The notes under the pieces: model-generated
The model's input: only the letters and a program-made list of their open reading frames with translations
Databases searched by the model: none
What the model was told of the DNA's origin: nothing
DNA from: Pseudomonas purpurea
Lineage (GTDB): Bacteria > Pseudomonadota > Gammaproteobacteria > Pseudomonadales > Pseudomonadaceae
Reading direction: 5' to 3'
Length of the DNA: 64,000 nt
Assembly: GCF_039908635.1 (NCBI RefSeq)
Contig: NZ_CP150918.1
Span: 186,001 to 250,000, forward strand
Made by a program: the position numbers and the translations under genes
Part shown: piece after piece, positions 61,394 to 64,000 of the stretch
How the letters are laid out: each line of letters begins with the position of its first letter
Numbering within the stretch: the first letter of the stretch is position 1

Positions 61394-61673
61394 TTTTATC
61401 GTCCTTGTGATGGGGGGCCGGGGAGTCTGGCCAAAAGCTGTGTGTCCTTGGAGAGCTGCACGCAAAAAAAGAGCTCTCCTACAGCGTTAGGGAAAATAGC
61501 TGGCCTGTGCAGACACCGCAAACCGTGGGTTAGCTTTTTGCGTGATATCAATATGCTTTATCGGTATTTAAAAAATTCTTTTTATGCCTTTAAAGTCTGC
61601 CCCTGCCGGGCTGTTATCCACAGCCCAATGGACTGCACCACCGCCGCCTACCCTGCGGCGTTCAGGATCTTCA

Positions 61674-62339
61674 ATGACATTCGATTACGCTTTCATCCTC
61701 AGCACCCTTCCGGCTTTTCTCAAAGCCGTGGGCGTGACACTGCAGGTCGGGCTGATCGCCATCGGCACCTCGTTGCTGGTAGCCCTGATCAACGCGACCA
61801 TCCTGGTATTCCGTACCCCTTACCTGCGACGTCTCGTCGGGCTTTACGTTGAACTGGCCCGCAACACGCCGCTGCTGATCCAGCTGTTCTTCGTCTACTT
61901 CGCCTTGCCGGCGCTGGGCATCAAAGTCTCCGGTTTTACGGCGGCGATCATCACCATGACCTTCCTGGGTGGGGCCTACCTCACCGAAGTGCTGCGGGCC
62001 GGCGTCGAAGCGGTGCCGGCGGCGCAACTGGAGTCGGGGCGTTCCATCGGTCTGTCGAACGGGCAGCTGTTGCGCTACGTGATCCTGCCGCAAGCGGGGA
62101 TCCTCAGCCTGCCGTCGCTGTTCGCCAACTTCATTTTCCTGCTCAAGGAAACCACCGTGGTGTCCGCGGTGGCGGTGCCGGAGATTCTCTACACCACCAA
62201 GAGCTACATCGCGCTGTATTACAAAACCTACGAAATGCTCGCCGTGTTGACGCTGATTTGCGTGCTGCTGTTTTTGCCGCTGTCGCTGTTGCTCAGCCGC
62301 CTGGAAAGGAGGCTCCAGCATGGCCAGTTCGGGTCTTGA
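61674..62339 (+). CDS. Polar amino acid/cystine ABC permease, first subunit
   Basis: The start at 61674 (MTFDYAFILSTLPAFL) has AGGAT 6 bases upstream; a longer start at 61584 has no support. The 221-aa protein has the HisM-type permease motif VPAAQLESGRSIGLSNGQLL. The AT-rich region 61520-61600 before it likely holds the promoter. It overlaps the next gene by 20 bases. Confidence 0.88.
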   Translation: MTFDYAFILSTLPAFLKAVGVTLQVGLIAIGTSLLVALINATILVFRTPYLRRLVGLYVELARNTPLLIQLFFVYFALPALGIKVSGFTAAIITMTFLGGAYLTEVLRAGVEAVPAAQLESGRSIGLSNGQLLRYVILPQAGILSLPSLFANFIFLLKETTVVSAVAVPEILYTTKSYIALYYKTYEMLAVLTLICVLLFLPLSLLLSRLERRLQHGQFGS

Positions 62340-62979
62340 ATTGCTCTGGGTGTCGTTGCCTCAACTAGGCCGTGGCGCGGCGCAAACCCTGTCGATTTCC
62401 TTTTTGAGCATCGCCATCAGCACCGTTGGCGGCGTGCTCTACGGCGTGTTGCGAACCCTGAATTCGAAATGGCTGAACGCGATCCTGCGGGTCTATCTGG
62501 AATTGTTCCGGGCGATCCCGGTGCTGGTCTGGCTGTATCTGCTGTTTTTCGGCCTGCCGATCTTTTTCGGTCTGAGCATTCCCAGTTACTGGTGCGCGGT
62601 GCTGGTGTTGTCGTTGTGGGGCGCCAGCGAGGTCGGTGAAGTGGTGCGCGGCGCGCTGCATTCGTTGCCGCACGGGCAACGCGAGGCGGGGCTGTCGATT
62701 GGTTTGTCCGGCCCGCAGCTTTACGGTTACGTGCTGATCCCCCAGGCGCTGAAACGCATGACGCCGCCGACCATCAACGTCTACACGCGGATCATCAAGA
62801 CCAGTTCGCTGGCGGTGCTGATCGGCGTGGTGGACGTGATCAAGGTCGGCCAGCAGATCATCGAACGCACCTACGAGTCGGTGCTGATCTACGGCGCGTT
62901 GTTCCTGTTTTTCTTCTTTATCTGCTACCCGCTGTCGGCCGCTTCACGCGTGCTGGAGCGGCGCTGGACGCAAGCATGA
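62320..62979 (+). CDS. Polar amino acid/cystine ABC permease, second subunit
   Basis: The 219-aa protein is the second permease of the pair, with LPHGQREAGLSIGLSGPQLY as its EAA-like loop. It overlaps the ATPase gene by ATGA. Confidence 0.88.
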   Translation: MASSGLELLWVSLPQLGRGAAQTLSISFLSIAISTVGGVLYGVLRTLNSKWLNAILRVYLELFRAIPVLVWLYLLFFGLPIFFGLSIPSYWCAVLVLSLWGASEVGEVVRGALHSLPHGQREAGLSIGLSGPQLYGYVLIPQALKRMTPPTINVYTRIIKTSSLAVLIGVVDVIKVGQQIIERTYESVLIYGALFLFFFFICYPLSAASRVLERRWTQA

Positions 62980-63758
62980 GCGCATTGATCGAGTTCAAGG
63001 GTTTCAACAAGTTTTTCGGTGAACATCAGGTTCTCGACGGGATCGACCTGAGCGTGAAGGCCGGCGAGGTGATCGTCATCCTCGGCCCCAGCGGGTGCGG
63101 CAAAAGCACCTTGCTGCGCTGCCTCAACGGCCTGGAAGTCGCCCACAGCGGCAGCTTGAACTTCGCCGGCCGCGAGTTGCTGGGCAAAACCACCGACTGG
63201 CGCGAAGTGCGCCAGCAGATCGGCATGGTGTTCCAGAGCTACCACCTGTTCCCGCACATGAGCGTGCTCGACAACCTGTTGCTCGGTCCGCTCAAGGTGC
63301 AAAAGCGTCCGGTGCGCGAAGCCCGCGAACAAGCCGAAGCCTTGCTTGAACGGGTAGGTCTTTCGGACAAGCGCGATGCTTTTCCGCGTCAGCTTTCCGG
63401 AGGCCAGCAACAACGCATCGCCATCATTCGGTCGTTGTGCATGAACCCGCAGGTCATGTTGTTCGATGAAGTCACCGCCGCCCTGGACCCGGAAATGGTC
63501 AAGGAAGTGCTGGAGGTGATTCAGGGCCTGGCCCGCGATGGCATGACGCTGTTGATCGTCACCCACGAAATGGCCTTCGCCCGTGCCGTGGCCGACCGCA
63601 TCGTGTTCATGGATGCCGGGCGCATCCTTGAGCAAAACCCTCCCGAGACGTTCTTCACGAACCCGCAGACCGCACGTGCGCAGCAGTTCCTGGAGAAGTT
63701 CTCCTTCGTTGAAGCCCTGCCCAAAAAGACTCTTGCCAAGGAACTGGAACCCTCATGA
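62976..63758 (+). CDS. Polar amino acid/cystine ABC ATPase
   Basis: The 260-aa protein has Walker A GPSGCGKST, signature LSGGQQQR and Walker B LFDEVTAALDPE, where the common Pro-Thr-Ser is Val-Thr-Ala. It is of the TcyN/YecC type used for cystine and related sulfur amino acids. It overlaps the binding-protein gene by ATGA. Confidence 0.9.
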   Translation: MSALIEFKGFNKFFGEHQVLDGIDLSVKAGEVIVILGPSGCGKSTLLRCLNGLEVAHSGSLNFAGRELLGKTTDWREVRQQIGMVFQSYHLFPHMSVLDNLLLGPLKVQKRPVREAREQAEALLERVGLSDKRDAFPRQLSGGQQQRIAIIRSLCMNPQVMLFDEVTAALDPEMVKEVLEVIQGLARDGMTLLIVTHEMAFARAVADRIVFMDAGRILEQNPPETFFTNPQTARAQQFLEKFSFVEALPKKTLAKELEPS

Positions 63759-64000
63759 AAACTGCCAAGTCTTCACTGCTGCTACTCCCATTGGTCGGCC
63801 TCGCGTTGCTGGCCGGTTGCAACAAATCCGAAGAGCCCGCCAAGCCTGCGGCGTCCACCGCCAGCGCGGCGCCTGCGGCGAGCTACCTGGAAAAAATCAA
63901 GGCACGCGACAAGTTGATCGTCGGCGTGTTCACCGACAAACCGCCGTTTGGCTTTGTTGACGAAGCCGGGCGCTACGTGGGTTTTGATACCGACATTGGT
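63755..64000 (+). CDS. ABC substrate-binding lipoprotein (3' end outside window)
   Basis: The ATG at 63755 overlaps the ATPase stop. The signal peptide ends in a lipobox (ALLAGC), followed by a Pro/Ala linker and the start of a type-3 solute-binding fold (YLEKIKARDKLIVGVFTDKP, then GYVGFDTDI-like residues at the end). It supplies the substrate for the adjacent ABC genes. The frame is open at base 64000. Confidence 0.88.
   Translation, partial: MKTAKSSLLLLPLVGLALLAGCNKSEEPAKPAASTASAAPAASYLEKIKARDKLIVGVFTDKPPFGFVDEAGRYVGFDTDIG

Overview
This window reads as the chromosome of a fluorescent-group Pseudomonas. It is GC-rich, and the gene content is typical of soil and plant-associated members: pgaABCD, gabDT, oscA-sbp-cysTWA, the ats alkylsulfate genes, an efflux operon with FUSC, DUF1656, HlyD and NodT genes, and many paired REP elements in intergenic gaps. 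There is no prophage, integrase, IS transposase or CRISPR array.

Layout. 1-2.3 kb: end of a Fic gene, a predicted structured RNA, a small orphan gene, and a ParE/ParD-type toxin-antitoxin (TA) pair bracketed by a 124-bp direct repeat. 2.4-7.5 kb: MarR regulator and a tripartite efflux operon of the fusaric/aromatic acid type. 7.6-11 kb: a membrane protein, a RES/Xre-type TA pair and a DUF945 protein. 11-17.5 kb: pgaABCD, poly-N-acetylglucosamine biofilm exopolysaccharide. 17.6-20.6 kb: VWA lipoprotein, ECF sigma and anti-sigma. 21.8 kb: tRNA-Arg(CCG). 22.1-25.8 kb: a probable R-body (Reb) locus with a Crp/Fnr regulator, a sigma factor, three short RebB-like proteins, one longer frameshifted RebB-like gene and one unknown helical protein. 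26.2-29.1 kb: gabD-gabT. 29.3-35.1 kb: signalling genes (REC-HDOD, PAS-GGDEF, GGDEF-EAL) and a desaturase. 35.3-39.5 kb: sulfate uptake (oscA, sbp, cysTWA). 39.7-43.7 kb: DUF962 protein, Crp-like regulator, single-domain response regulator, and a divergent AraC/desaturase pair. 43.7-64 kb: an organosulfur scavenging block. It holds atsC, fused-permease atsB, atsR, two paralogous LysR regulators, atsK, an FGly sulfatase/phosphonate monoester hydrolase-like enzyme, a TonB-dependent receptor, its own tonB-exbB-exbD, an alpha/beta hydrolase, a degenerate sigma-54 activator, an orphan metQ and a cystine-type ABC transporter that runs off the end.

How it fits together. About half the window looks like a sulfur-starvation regulon. 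Sulfate comes in through Sbp-CysTWA. Sulfate esters would cross the outer membrane through the TonB receptor and the inner membrane through AtsRBC, then be cleaved by AtsK and the FGly enzyme. Methionine- or cystine-type compounds come in at the right end. The R-body locus is the most unusual accessory system.

A quality point: three genes (the NodT-like outer-membrane gene, the long reb gene and cysA) each carry a one-base insertion that turns GGCC into GGCCC or GGGCC. The shared context suggests a systematic sequencing error rather than three independent pseudogenes.
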